From: an uncultured Aquimarina sp.
GTDB lineage: Bacteria > Bacteroidota > Bacteroidia > Flavobacteriales > Flavobacteriaceae
Assembly (NCBI GenBank): GCA_947502885.1
Contig: CANNBP010000012.1
Coordinates: 118,716-182,715 of the forward strand
DNA: 64,000 bases
Reading direction: 5' to 3'
This document shows, piece by piece, positions 17,984 to 26,117 of this stretch. Positions within the stretch are counted from its first letter, which is position 1; each line of letters opens with the position of its first letter. Made by a program: the position numbers and the translations under genes. The notes under the pieces are model-generated. The model made no database searches, was not told where the DNA came from, and worked only from the letters and a program-made list of their open reading frames with translations.

Positions 17984-19858
17984 TTAAAATTTCTTATCTA
18001 TTTCATCTACGGTTAACGTAATAAAAGTCGGTTTGTTATCTGGTGTAATTGTAGGTTCTGTACAAGCAAATAAACTATTTGCCATATATTGTAATTGCTC
18101 TGCTGGTAATACAACTCCAGTTTTAACCGCAATACTTTTGGCTATTGATTTTGCTAACACATCTGTTTGCGAATAACCACTTTCGGGAACCTCACTGTTA
18201 AGGTCTTCTAATAATTTTTCTATAAGCATTGGAACTTCTTGTTCTGAAGTAGCCGATGGTATTGCAGAAATCTCAACAGACTCATCAGCAGCTTCTCCAA
18301 ATACAAAACCTGCATTTTCTAATTGCTCTTTCACTGTATTCAACAATTCAATTTCTCTTGTTGTAAAAGATAATACTAACGGAAATAACAATTGTTGACT
18401 CACAGCACTTGCCATGGTAATATTACGCAACAGTTCTTCATAAAGTATACGTTCATGCGCACGATGTTGATTTATAATTACCATCCCGCTTTTTATAGTC
18501 GTAACAATATACTTTTTCTTAAGTTGATATGTGGTGTGATGACCTATTTGTTTTTCATTATCTTCAAATAGAGAACCGGTTACCTCTGCACTTTCAAACT
18601 CTACTGAAGAAAAGCTATTTTCTTCTTGTTTTGGTGTTGTCGTTTCTGACTCTAATCCTACATATAAGTTTTCCCAACTTGCCGGTGTTTCTTTCTTAAA
18701 AGAAGTATATGTTTTATTTTCAGAAGAACTACCTCCTGATATTTTTTCATCTTTAAAAGGATTAAAACTTCTATCAACCTCGATAGTAGGCGTTTGTGCA
18801 ACCTTACCTTTATAATCATAAGGCGTATCCATAGAAGCATCTCTATTAAAATCCAATACAGGAGCCACGTTAAACTGCCCTAAACTATGCTTTATTGATG
18901 AACGTAACATTGCATAAAGCGCATGTTCATCTTCAAATTTAATTTCAGTTTTGGTTGGATGAATATTAATATCTATCGACTTAGGGTCTACAGTAAGGTA
19001 TATAAAATAACTAGGGTGTGTTTTTTCTTTTAACAACCCTTCAAATGCAGCATTAACCGCATGATTTAAATATGGACTTTTAATATACCTATCATTAACA
19101 AAAAAGAATTGTTCTCCTCGTGTTCGTTTGGCATATTGTGGTTTTCCAACATAACCACTAATGGTTACCAAATCGGTTTCCTCTTTAATAGGCACCAATT
19201 TCTCATTAGTCTTTCCTCCAAAAACATTTACAATACGCTGTCTATGATTTACGATAGGCAAATTAAAAACTTCGTTTTCATTATGATACATATCAAACCT
19301 TATAAAAGGATGCGCCATAACAACACGATGAAACTCATCTATAATATGTCTTAATTCTACTGTATTAGATTTTAAGAAATTTCTTCGTGCCGGGATATTA
19401 TAAAACAAATTCTTTACGCTTATAGAGGTACCTTTTGGGGTTACACATACTTCTTGAGTAACAACTTCACTTCCTTCTATCTGTATTGTTGTACCAACCT
19501 CGTCTTTTTCCTGTCTTGTTTTTAAATCTACATGAGCTATGGCAGCAATAGAAGCTAATGCCTCACCCCTAAATCCTTTGGTATCTAATTCAAAAAGATC
19601 TTCTGCTGTTTTAATTTTTGAAGTTGCGTGTCTTTCAAAACTTAATCTTGCATCGGTATCACTCATCCCTAAGCCATCATCGATAACTTGAATAAGCGTT
19701 TTACCTGCTTCTTTTATAATTAATTTTATATAGGTAGCCTGAGCATCTATTGCATTTTCCAGCAATTCTTTAACAACCGAAGCTGGTCTTTGAACAACTT
19801 CTCCCGCAGCAATCTGATTGGCTACATGATCTGGTAATAGTTGAATGATATCAGACAT
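17984..19858 (-). CDS. mutL: DNA mismatch repair protein MutL
   Basis: GHKL ATPase that couples MutS mismatch recognition to strand removal, 624 residues. The N-terminal ATPase domain has ELLENAIDAQATYIK, DDGLGMSD, SFERHATSKI and TKGFRGEALASIAAIA. A linker (about 335-435) is low-complexity. The C-terminal dimerisation domain carries INQHRAHERILYEE at about 462-475 where endonuclease-type MutL has DQHA(x)2E(x)4E: the Asp is Asn463. The later CPHGRP-like zinc box is not visible (the region reads ACTEPTITPDNKPTF). Nicking activity is thus doubtful. It starts immediately after the stop of the small membrane protein gene. Confidence 0.95.
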   Translation of the reverse strand: MSDIIQLLPDHVANQIAAGEVVQRPASVVKELLENAIDAQATYIKLIIKEAGKTLIQVIDDGLGMSDTDARLSFERHATSKIKTAEDLFELDTKGFRGEALASIAAIAHVDLKTRQEKDEVGTTIQIEGSEVVTQEVCVTPKGTSISVKNLFYNIPARRNFLKSNTVELRHIIDEFHRVVMAHPFIRFDMYHNENEVFNLPIVNHRQRIVNVFGGKTNEKLVPIKEETDLVTISGYVGKPQYAKRTRGEQFFFVNDRYIKSPYLNHAVNAAFEGLLKEKTHPSYFIYLTVDPKSIDINIHPTKTEIKFEDEHALYAMLRSSIKHSLGQFNVAPVLDFNRDASMDTPYDYKGKVAQTPTIEVDRSFNPFKDEKISGGSSSENKTYTSFKKETPASWENLYVGLESETTTPKQEENSFSSVEFESAEVTGSLFEDNEKQIGHHTTYQLKKKYIVTTIKSGMVIINQHRAHERILYEELLRNITMASAVSQQLLFPLVLSFTTREIELLNTVKEQLENAGFVFGEAADESVEISAIPSATSEQEVPMLIEKLLEDLNSEVPESGYSQTDVLAKSIAKSIAVKTGVVLPAEQLQYMANSLFACTEPTITPDNKPTFITLTVDEIDKKF

Positions 19859-20152
19859 CTATTGTTGTGCAGTAAATATGGATAAATCAAAATCTATTAT
19901 ATACAAAAAGATAAAAATCAAAATCATCGCGATATAAATCACTCTTTTATTAATTTCTCTGTTACCTCTATGGCGGCTAGATTGACGTGCCTCTGCCCAG
20001 TGAGAGCCAAAATCAATATCATTAGTAGCATCCCGAAATTTTGCTATTTTATTTTCAAAATCATAGATATTACCTTCACTTTTCCCTTTATAATATCTGG
20101 GTGTGTAGTTAAATCTTCTGTTTTTTCTTCTTTTCGGAATACTTAATTTCAA
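19859..20152 (-). CDS. Small basic membrane protein, conserved near mutL
   Basis: 97 residues: a very basic N-terminus (KRRKNRRFNYTPRYYKG), a soluble stretch with NDIDFGSHWAEARQSSRHRG, and one C-terminal membrane helix (VIYIAMILIFIFLYII). Homologues in flavobacteria are sometimes named 'riboflavin synthase subunit beta', but nothing here resembles a flavin enzyme, so I do not use that name. Its stop touches the mutL start codon, so it is the first gene of the leftward operon. A perfect -7 box lies 25 bases upstream. Confidence 0.7.
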   Translation of the reverse strand: MKLSIPKRRKNRRFNYTPRYYKGKSEGNIYDFENKIAKFRDATNDIDFGSHWAEARQSSRHRGNREINKRVIYIAMILIFIFLYIIDFDLSIFTAQQ

Positions 20153-20177
20153 AATCTTCTATATCTTTTATATTATC

Positions 20178-20185
20178 CAAATATA
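20178..20185 (-). promoter_or_regulatory. Predicted -7 box for the mutL-rhomboid operon
   Basis: On the minus strand TATATTTG matches TAnnTTTG completely. It would start transcription near 20171, about 20 bases before the first start codon. A TTG at the -33 distance is not clear. Confidence 0.6.
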
Positions 20186-20367
20186 CTCAAAATGCCTTGT
20201 AATCTAAAGCTTTTAGCAATACAATAACACCAAAACCATTGATACAAGTATTATACCATTTTTAAATTCCTTTATTTCTCCTGATTTACAATCGAAAAAA
20301 AAACTTAAACACATGATACCTTAAAAAATCCAAGTGGGTTATTTAGAACAACAAACTAAGTACAAAA

Positions 20368-20826
20368 CTATGCTAATATTTGCCGAACATGGTGTTCTAA
20401 ATGAATAACATAATCTGTAAATAAAAATCTAAAATCAGAAAATTCTCCACCTACCAATTGGATTTGATAATCATACACTTCTTTTTCCTGTTTTGATATC
20501 ACCTGAATAATTCTTTCATTAATAGACAGCCAGAAACTAAGTAACTCCATAGGATCTGCTTCGTTATAAGCATTATGTTTTACCAATTCGTCTTGATTAT
20601 ACTTACGTATTTGATAAGGTTTACTTGCAAATTGAATTTCTAAAAACCGCTGTAGATTATGAGTACCAGAATCGATTAAATGTCCTAGAATTTCTTGTTT
20701 AGACCAAGAGTTTGCAGACGTTTTATGTTTTAAATCTTCTTCTGCCGCATTAGCAATATATCTAGTACCTTCTTTAAGAAGATTAGAAAACTGATTCAGT
20801 GATTTTTTTATATCTTCTTCAATCAT
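20368..20826 (-). CDS. DinB-family protein
   Basis: 152 residues, four-helix-bundle DinB/YfiT type. The family's metal-binding His positions appear as LGHLIDSGTHNLQRF and VIHLEHHVRQIL near the C-terminus. Such proteins often act as bacillithiol- or other thiol-transferases or damage-induced proteins, but substrates are rarely known. It starts 32 bases after ribH ends and is probably co-transcribed with it. Between its end and the next leftward gene lie 215 AT-rich bases that hold the mutL operon promoter. Confidence 0.85.
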   Translation of the reverse strand: MIEEDIKKSLNQFSNLLKEGTRYIANAAEEDLKHKTSANSWSKQEILGHLIDSGTHNLQRFLEIQFASKPYQIRKYNQDELVKHNAYNEADPMELLSFWLSINERIIQVISKQEKEVYDYQIQLVGGEFSDFRFLFTDYVIHLEHHVRQILA

Positions 20827-20858
20827 AGATAGTAACGCTAATATATTATAAACAAGAG

Positions 20859-21356
20859 CTAAAACTTAGCTTCTTTGCGCAATTGTGCCATTTTTATTGC
20901 TGCTATAGCTGCTTCTGTTCCTTTATTACCATGCTTACCCCCTGATCGATCAATAGATTGTTGCATATTATTATCTGTAAGCACACAGAAAATCACAGGA
21001 ATATCACTAGAAATATTCAAATCTTTAATTCCTTGGGTAACGCCATCACATACAAAGTCAAAATGTTTGGTTTCTCCTTGTATCACAGAACCAATAGCTA
21101 TTACGGCATCCAACATATCATATGATTGTTGCATTTTTTTACAGCCATATATTAATTCGAAGCTACCTGGAACATTCCATCTAACAATATTTTCTTTGAG
21201 TGCTCCACAATCTATAAATGCATCAAAAGCTCCTTTAAACAGTCCTTCGGTTATATTTTCATTCCATTCTGAAACAACAATCCCAAACCGAAAATTCTTC
21301 GCGTTTGGGATTGTTGTTTTATCGTATTCTGATAAATTTTTATTCTCTGTAGCCAT
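20859..21356 (-). CDS. ribH: 6,7-dimethyl-8-ribityllumazine synthase
   Basis: Penultimate enzyme of riboflavin synthesis: condenses the ribityl-aminouracil with dihydroxybutanone phosphate. 165 residues, standard. Motifs: FRFGIVVSEWNENITEGLF at the N-terminus, VPGSFELIYGCKKM, and AIGSVIQGETKHFDFVCDGV with the conserved His; the C-terminal GNKGTEAAIAAIKMA is typical. It follows the TPR gene by 69 bases. No FMN riboswitch is seen in that gap. Confidence 0.96.
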   Translation of the reverse strand: MATENKNLSEYDKTTIPNAKNFRFGIVVSEWNENITEGLFKGAFDAFIDCGALKENIVRWNVPGSFELIYGCKKMQQSYDMLDAVIAIGSVIQGETKHFDFVCDGVTQGIKDLNISSDIPVIFCVLTDNNMQQSIDRSGGKHGNKGTEAAIAAIKMAQLRKEAKF

Positions 21357-21425
21357 ATTAAATCTAAAATTCGCTATTTACAGAGTGAGATTTATTTACA
21401 CTCCCTCTCTGTGCACAACACAAAA

Positions 21426-22196
21426 TTACTTCATTGCCTGTGTCTTTCCTAAATGCACATCTACTTGACTAGCCTCTGCACTTCTAGGAAACTCCTCTTT
21501 GATTCTTTCTAAATATGGAGTTGCTATCTCTGGTTTGTTAAGCGATATCGCCGTAATTGCAGCTTTTAACAAAAACTTTGGTGTTGTAAAGTCGTTTAGT
21601 TGTGCTTTTGCGGCTTTTTCATAATACCCTAGAGCTTCTTCTATTTGATCTAGCTGAGAAAAAGCGTCTCCAATACCTCCTAAAGCTAATGGACCGAGCA
21701 TTTGATCATCACTTTTGAAATCATCTAGATAATCTATCGCTTTTTGGTATTGTTGCGTATTTAAATAAGAGAAACCTGCATAGTAATTCGCTAAGTTAGC
21801 AGCATTAGTTCCTCCGTAATTTTCGATAACTTCTAGAAATCCATACTTACCTTCTCCACCATTAAGTGCAAGTGTATATAGAGAGTCACGTACAGTAGCG
21901 TTTCCATTTACTGCATTATCAAAATATTGCTGTGCCTTGAACATTTCATTAGATGCTTCTTGTTCTTTTGGTTCCTGAATAAATTTCTGAAATCCAAGAT
22001 ATCCTAAAATTACAACAGCAATAATCCCTACCGCTCCTAATATATATTTTTGGTTAGCTGCAACCCATTCTTCGGTTTTAGAAGCCCCTTCGTCTAAGGT
22101 ATTAAACACTTCTGCTGTTGTTGAGTTATCTTCTACCTCAACAACTTCTTCAGCTTTGTTCTTTGGTTTGTATCCTCGTTTCTTGTAAGTTGCCAT
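21426..22196 (-). CDS. Membrane-anchored TPR protein (YfgM-like)
   Basis: 256 residues. A cytoplasmic acidic/basic N-terminus (about 1-48) precedes one membrane helix (YILGAVGIIAVVILGYLGF). The rest is a periplasmic domain with tetratricopeptide-like helices, for example YYAGFSYLNTQQYQKAIDYL and ALGYYEKAAKAQLNDF. The layout is like YfgM/BepA-associated chaperone partners, though the exact role in Bacteroidetes is unknown. It is the first gene of the leftward TPR-ribH-DinB group and diverges from recF. A perfect -7 box lies 21 bases upstream. Confidence 0.82.
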   Translation of the reverse strand: MATYKKRGYKPKNKAEEVVEVEDNSTTAEVFNTLDEGASKTEEWVAANQKYILGAVGIIAVVILGYLGFQKFIQEPKEQEASNEMFKAQQYFDNAVNGNATVRDSLYTLALNGGEGKYGFLEVIENYGGTNAANLANYYAGFSYLNTQQYQKAIDYLDDFKSDDQMLGPLALGGIGDAFSQLDQIEEALGYYEKAAKAQLNDFTTPKFLLKAAITAISLNKPEIATPYLERIKEEFPRSAEASQVDVHLGKTQAMK

Positions 22197-22216
22197 AAGT
22201 TTTCTTTAATGAAGGG

Positions 22217-22224
22217 CAAAAATA
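22217..22224 (-). promoter_or_regulatory. Predicted -7 box for the TPR-ribH-DinB group
   Basis: Minus-strand TATTTTTG matches TAnnTTTG completely, with a start expected near 22210. A TTG lies about 25 bases upstream of it, farther than the usual 17-23. Confidence 0.55.
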
Positions 22225-22332
22225 AAATTTTTATTCATAATTAAAAGCACAACTATTTATTATTTTTCAATAATTTGCGCAAATTATTTAAGAATTCCTT
22301 CATAGCTAAGATTACCTTATAGCCAGAATTTT

Positions 22333-23424
22333 ATGATATTAAAATCTCTATCCCTAATCAATTATAAAAACTTCGAGTCTATCGATTTCGATTTTGACAG
22401 TAAGATCAACTGTTTTGTTGGCAATAATGGAGTGGGAAAAACAAATATTTTGGATGCAATTTATCATTTATCTTTTGGTAAAAGTTATTTTAATCCAATA
22501 ACTAGTCAAAATATTAAACATGGTTCTGATTTTTTTGTAGTTGATGGCTATTACATTAAAGAAGATCGTGATGAAAAAATCATTATAAGTGCCAAAAAAG
22601 GTCATAAAAAAGTAATTAAACGCAATGGTAAAATTTATGACACATTTAGTGAACACATAGGTTTTTTACCGTTGGTAATGATTTCGCCTGCCGATAGAGA
22701 TTTAATTACTGAAGGTAGTGATACCCGTCGAAAGTTTATTGATGGAGTTATTTCTCAAAGTGATAAAGAGTATTTAAACTTAATTTTAAAGTATTCTAAA
22801 GTTGTTTCGCAACGAAATGCATTATTAAAATACTTTTTTGTCAATGCCACTTTTGATCCTGTTACTTTAGACGTCTATGATCAACAGTTAAATAAATACG
22901 GAACCACTATCTACAAGAAAAGAGTGGAGTTCTTAGAGATTTTTATTCCGATCTTTATAAATCGATATAATGCCATAAGTTCTGGTTCAGAAAATGTTAG
23001 CTTAACATACCAAAGTAAATTATCTGAAACTGATTTACTAAGTTTATTAAAAAGTAGCTTACCCAAAGATCGAGTGGTACAATACACTAGTGTAGGTATT
23101 CATAAAGATGATTTATCTTTTGAAATAGATGGCTATCCAATTAAAAAATTTGGTAGTCAAGGCCAACAAAAATCATTCTTAATTGCGTTAAAGCTTGCTC
23201 AATTTGATTTTATCAAAAAGCAATGTTTGGTAAACCCAATATTGTTACTTGATGATGTTTTTGATAAGCTTGATGAACAGCGTGTAGAACATATCATTAA
23301 GCTTGTAGACGATCAAAATTTTGGACAATTATTTATTAGCGACACGCATGCGGATAGAACAGAAAATGTCGTAAAAAAGATTTCACAATCTTATAAAATT
23401 ATCAAATTGAATAAAAATGACTAA
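22333..23424 (+). CDS. recF: DNA repair and recombination protein RecF
   Basis: SMC-like ATPase that helps RecOR load RecA at single-strand gaps. 363 residues. Walker A GNNGVGKTN at 30-38, the RecF block SPADRDLITEGSDTRRKFID near 118, ABC signature GSQGQQKSFLIALKLAQF near 276, and Walker B LLLDDVFDKLDEQR near 303. It is followed by a lipocalin-like lipoprotein gene overlapping by eight bases and a DUF721/DciA-like gene, an arrangement common in flavobacteria. dnaA and dnaN, classical neighbours, are not here. Confidence 0.96.
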   Translation: MILKSLSLINYKNFESIDFDFDSKINCFVGNNGVGKTNILDAIYHLSFGKSYFNPITSQNIKHGSDFFVVDGYYIKEDRDEKIIISAKKGHKKVIKRNGKIYDTFSEHIGFLPLVMISPADRDLITEGSDTRRKFIDGVISQSDKEYLNLILKYSKVVSQRNALLKYFFVNATFDPVTLDVYDQQLNKYGTTIYKKRVEFLEIFIPIFINRYNAISSGSENVSLTYQSKLSETDLLSLLKSSLPKDRVVQYTSVGIHKDDLSFEIDGYPIKKFGSQGQQKSFLIALKLAQFDFIKKQCLVNPILLLDDVFDKLDEQRVEHIIKLVDDQNFGQLFISDTHADRTENVVKKISQSYKIIKLNKND

Positions 23425-23845
23425 TTTTTTACAGCTTCCTAAGTTTTTAATATTTGTATTTTCACTATGTATAATTTCATGTACTACGACTCCAAATTAT
23501 CATATTGAACATCTAAATGGTTATTGGGAAATTGAAAAAGTAATATTATCTGATGGTAACACCAAAGAATATAACTTTAACTCAACCATTGATTTTTTTG
23601 AAGTTCAAGATACTTTAGGTATTAGAAAAAAAGTACAACCACGACTTAACGGGAACTACATAATCTCAAAAGACAAAGAATTATTCTCTGTCAAGATTGA
23701 AAATGACAGTCTAAAACTTTATTATAAAACAAACTTAATGATCTGGAAAGAAAACATTCTTTTGTTACAAGAAAACAAAATGATTGTTAAAAATGAATCC
23801 GGAAATATGTATTTTTACAAACGATATAAAAAGATCAAACTATAA
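23417..23845 (+). CDS. Lipocalin-like lipoprotein
   Basis: 142 residues with a lipoprotein signal (FVFSLCIISC, Cys22). The mature part begins near HLNGYWEIEKVILSDG, the start of lipocalin-like small beta-barrels, and has alternating beta-strand character to the end (MYFYKRYKKIKL). A ligand cannot be inferred. It overlaps recF by eight bases and shares one base with the next start (TAATG), so translation of the three genes is probably coupled. Confidence 0.75.
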   Translation: MTNFLQLPKFLIFVFSLCIISCTTTPNYHIEHLNGYWEIEKVILSDGNTKEYNFNSTIDFFEVQDTLGIRKKVQPRLNGNYIISKDKELFSVKIENDSLKLYYKTNLMIWKENILLLQENKMIVKNESGNMYFYKRYKKIKL

Positions 23846-24141
23846 TGGCCAAACGTCATCAAGAACATCAAAGTTTAGGAGAAGTTTTAAAGGACTTTGT
23901 ATCTGACAATAATCTTCAAAAAGGATTAGACAAAGTATCTGCCCATGAGGTTTGGGAATCTATAATGGGGCCAGCTATTGTAAAATACACTCGAAACATC
24001 AAATTCGATAGAGAAACTCTTTACGTAGAACTTACCTCATCTGTATTAAGAGAAGAGTTAAGTTATGGCAAGCAGAAAATAATTGATAATCTTAACGAAG
24101 CATTAGGCAAAAATCTGATAAAAAAAATAGTATTTAGATAG
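23845..24141 (+). CDS. DUF721/DciA-like protein
   Basis: 98 residues matching the DUF721 family: HQSLGEVLKDFVSDNNLQ at the N-terminus, HEVWESIMGPAIVKYTRNI in the middle, and LTSSVLREELSYGKQKIID, LNEALGKNLIKKIVFR at the end. The related DciA loads or assists the replicative helicase DnaB in bacteria without DnaC; a helicase-loading role here is an inference. It is the last gene of the recF group and faces the leftward lipoprotein gene across a ten-base gap with no hairpin. Confidence 0.85.
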   Translation: MAKRHQEHQSLGEVLKDFVSDNNLQKGLDKVSAHEVWESIMGPAIVKYTRNIKFDRETLYVELTSSVLREELSYGKQKIIDNLNEALGKNLIKKIVFR

Positions 24142-24151
24142 CTAACACCTG

Positions 24152-25621
24152 TTAAGGAATAGTAATATAGTCACAATACTCAATTCCATCTGGACACCAT
24201 TCTGTGATAATCTTTGCACATACTGTATTAACTCCGGGTATTAAATCGATAAATGTATTGGTTGTAGTTTGCAGTTCACTTTTTACCAAAGAGCCATTAA
24301 GGTACCATTCGATAAGTTCTGATCCTTCAACCTGACCAGAAATACTTCGAGTAAATTGATAAGAGTTAGGTCCTCCATATAAATCTTGTTGATATGTAAA
24401 ACTTAATGTTGGACAAATAGGATCAACAACTATTAGCTTGCATGTTTTTACCACATTTACACAACCGGAAGTTACAACTTGCATACATACATTATATGAT
24501 CCTGGTGTAAAATATCTAGTAAAGGGTCCCTCATCAATAGGCTGATCAGGGATAATAACATCATTAATTAAAAACGATGCGATATAACCATTTGATTCTG
24601 TAACAAATTGTGGTAGTGGCCTTGGTATAAATTGATATTCATTAAGAGTCAATGGAACAAAAGCAAAGTCAACATCACTATCAGTAATGCAAACTGAAGG
24701 ATTCACAACAAGCTGAGTACATGCCTTATCCCCTTCTTTGCAACTTGGGCTTGTAATCTCAAAACAAACATCATAAACTCCAGGTGTAAAACTTCTTATA
24801 AATACACTCCCGTCAATAATTTGATCTTCAACAATAGTGTCGTTAATCGTAAATACTACTTCTTCTCCTTCTCCTAGTTCAAAGTTAGGAGTAAACTTAT
24901 ATTCATTACTTGGTAATGACTCAATTGTGTAGGATGCTTTTGGACATCGAACACAGCTATTTATAATAGCATATAATTCGTAATAAGACGATACAGTTAT
25001 CTTTGTAAAATCTGGAGCCACTAATAAGTCTATTGGGAATTTTAAATTGGGTTGATAATTCTCTCCTAAATTTATCAAAAGGCTATCCAAACTTTGATTA
25101 TCCTTTACACTTACTTCTATATTATTATTATCATATAAAATGATTGGAAACTGTATTTTAAAACATTGATTATTCAATGTATCAAAATCATTACGTAGTG
25201 TTGCAATTTGACACGCTTCAAGTAACTCGGTTAACTCTTTATCATCATTTATAAGAAAAGTAATGGTAGAATTTTGCGGTTTAAATTTTATCGGAAATTG
25301 TGTTCCCGTTATATTAAAACTAATATCCTGTGTTTTAATGGCATCTAAAAGCCCCTGATAATTATACACTTGCATAGTAACGCCCGTATTATAATAAAAC
25401 ATAATTGGGTACTCAAATGCAAAACAACAATCCGTCTCAGCAGCAGTTAAGTTATTTATTTTGAAATAATTTAGAGTAGTAATCATAGCTAAGGATGAAG
25501 TCACATCACTTTCTTCATCATTATTTCTTGAAAAGGAAGTGCCATCATCTTTAATACAAGAACTCATCAGAATAATTAATATTCCAAAAAATACTTTATA
25601 ATATGTTTTCAATTTTTCCAA
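24152..25621 (-). CDS. Repeat-rich surface lipoprotein, predicted ECF-sigma target
   Basis: 489 residues, TTG start, lipoprotein signal IILMSSC (Cys22). It has two kinds of internal repeat. In the first half, four units share an FPI or YPI core followed by a strand and a helix-like (E/S)LxxLI segment (YPIMFYYN, FPIKFKPQ, FPIILYDN, FPIDLLVA). In the second half, three PKD/Ig-like units of about 90 residues share N(E/S)Y(K/Q)F near the start, a FTPGVYDVC/FTPGSYNVC turn and Cys pairs. No enzymatic motif. Probably surface exposed. An ECF-type promoter sits 22 bases upstream, at the same distance as before fecR, which also supports the TTG start. Confidence 0.75.
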   Translation of the reverse strand: MEKLKTYYKVFFGILIILMSSCIKDDGTSFSRNNDEESDVTSSLAMITTLNYFKINNLTAAETDCCFAFEYPIMFYYNTGVTMQVYNYQGLLDAIKTQDISFNITGTQFPIKFKPQNSTITFLINDDKELTELLEACQIATLRNDFDTLNNQCFKIQFPIILYDNNNIEVSVKDNQSLDSLLINLGENYQPNLKFPIDLLVAPDFTKITVSSYYELYAIINSCVRCPKASYTIESLPSNEYKFTPNFELGEGEEVVFTINDTIVEDQIIDGSVFIRSFTPGVYDVCFEITSPSCKEGDKACTQLVVNPSVCITDSDVDFAFVPLTLNEYQFIPRPLPQFVTESNGYIASFLINDVIIPDQPIDEGPFTRYFTPGSYNVCMQVVTSGCVNVVKTCKLIVVDPICPTLSFTYQQDLYGGPNSYQFTRSISGQVEGSELIEWYLNGSLVKSELQTTTNTFIDLIPGVNTVCAKIITEWCPDGIEYCDYITIP

Positions 25622-25643
25622 TATAAATTTTTCGTATATCTAA

Positions 25644-25670
25644 AACGTCTTCAAAGTAATATACCCTACC
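25644..25670 (-). promoter_or_regulatory. ECF-type promoter motif, copy A
   Basis: Minus strand: GGTAGGGTAT (25670-25661), 13 bases, then CGTT (25647-25644). The distance to the lipoprotein start codon is 22 bases. It has the same two boxes and the same 13-base gap as the site before fecR (31893-31919) and the site at 31161-31187. Interpreted as the -35 and -10 elements of the local ECF sigma. Confidence 0.7.
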
Positions 25671-26040
25671 AAACATATTTACTTCATAATAACTACAATT
25701 AATGAATTAAATTATAAAAAAAACAAATAGACTTAAAAATGCTCTAGATAAATTATTGTTTTTCCAAAATCGTATTTCCAATTATACTGTGTAACAAAAG
25801 TAGTGTTTAAACATTCAACTTAAATTAAGTCTTAATTTTTTAACATTACCTCTTAGAATTTCGATTATTTTTCACAAAACAAAATCAAAGCACAAAACTC
25901 TAACTATATCAAAAAAAATTTGTTTCGCAACAAGCCTCTTCTCATCATATACCTTCGAAATTCTCCTTTCAAATACAAGCCAATATAATTAGTCGTATTA
26001 TATTACTTTCCTTACAAACGAGTACGTTAACTTAATGTTA

Positions 26041-26074
26041 AACACCTAACAACCTTCCTTTTAGGTGTTTTTTT
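26041..26074 (+). terminator. Terminator-like hairpin in the susC leader
   Basis: Perfect 9-bp stem AACACCTAA/TTAGGTGTT (26041-26049, 26061-26069), 11-base loop, then four further T. It reads toward susC, whose ATG is 44 bases on. No rightward gene lies upstream, so it may be an attenuator of susC or the end of a leader RNA. Confidence 0.65.
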
Positions 26075-26117
26075 CTTAATACTTTATTCTTCAAATAACA
26101 AAAATTAACACAAACCA

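Larger units (their letters stand above)
25622..26117. other. 496-base divergent intergenic region before susC
   Basis: Divides the leftward lipoprotein gene from susC. Left end: an ECF-type promoter reading left (25644-25670). Right end: a terminator-like hairpin reading right (26041-26074), 44 bases before the susC ATG. The middle is AT-rich with no open frame I can support. A TACTTTCC at 26004-26011 is a weak match (4 of 6 fixed positions) to the housekeeping -7 box and could be the susC promoter. Confidence 0.6.

Noticed and set aside
19859..20152. Riboflavin synthase subunit beta as name for the 97-residue protein
   Set aside because: The true lumazine synthase is at 20859-21356; this protein is a basic single-pass membrane protein.
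25990..26040. ECF-type promoter for susC
   Set aside because: CGTT at 26026 is present, but the sequence 23 bases before it is not GGTAGGG-like.
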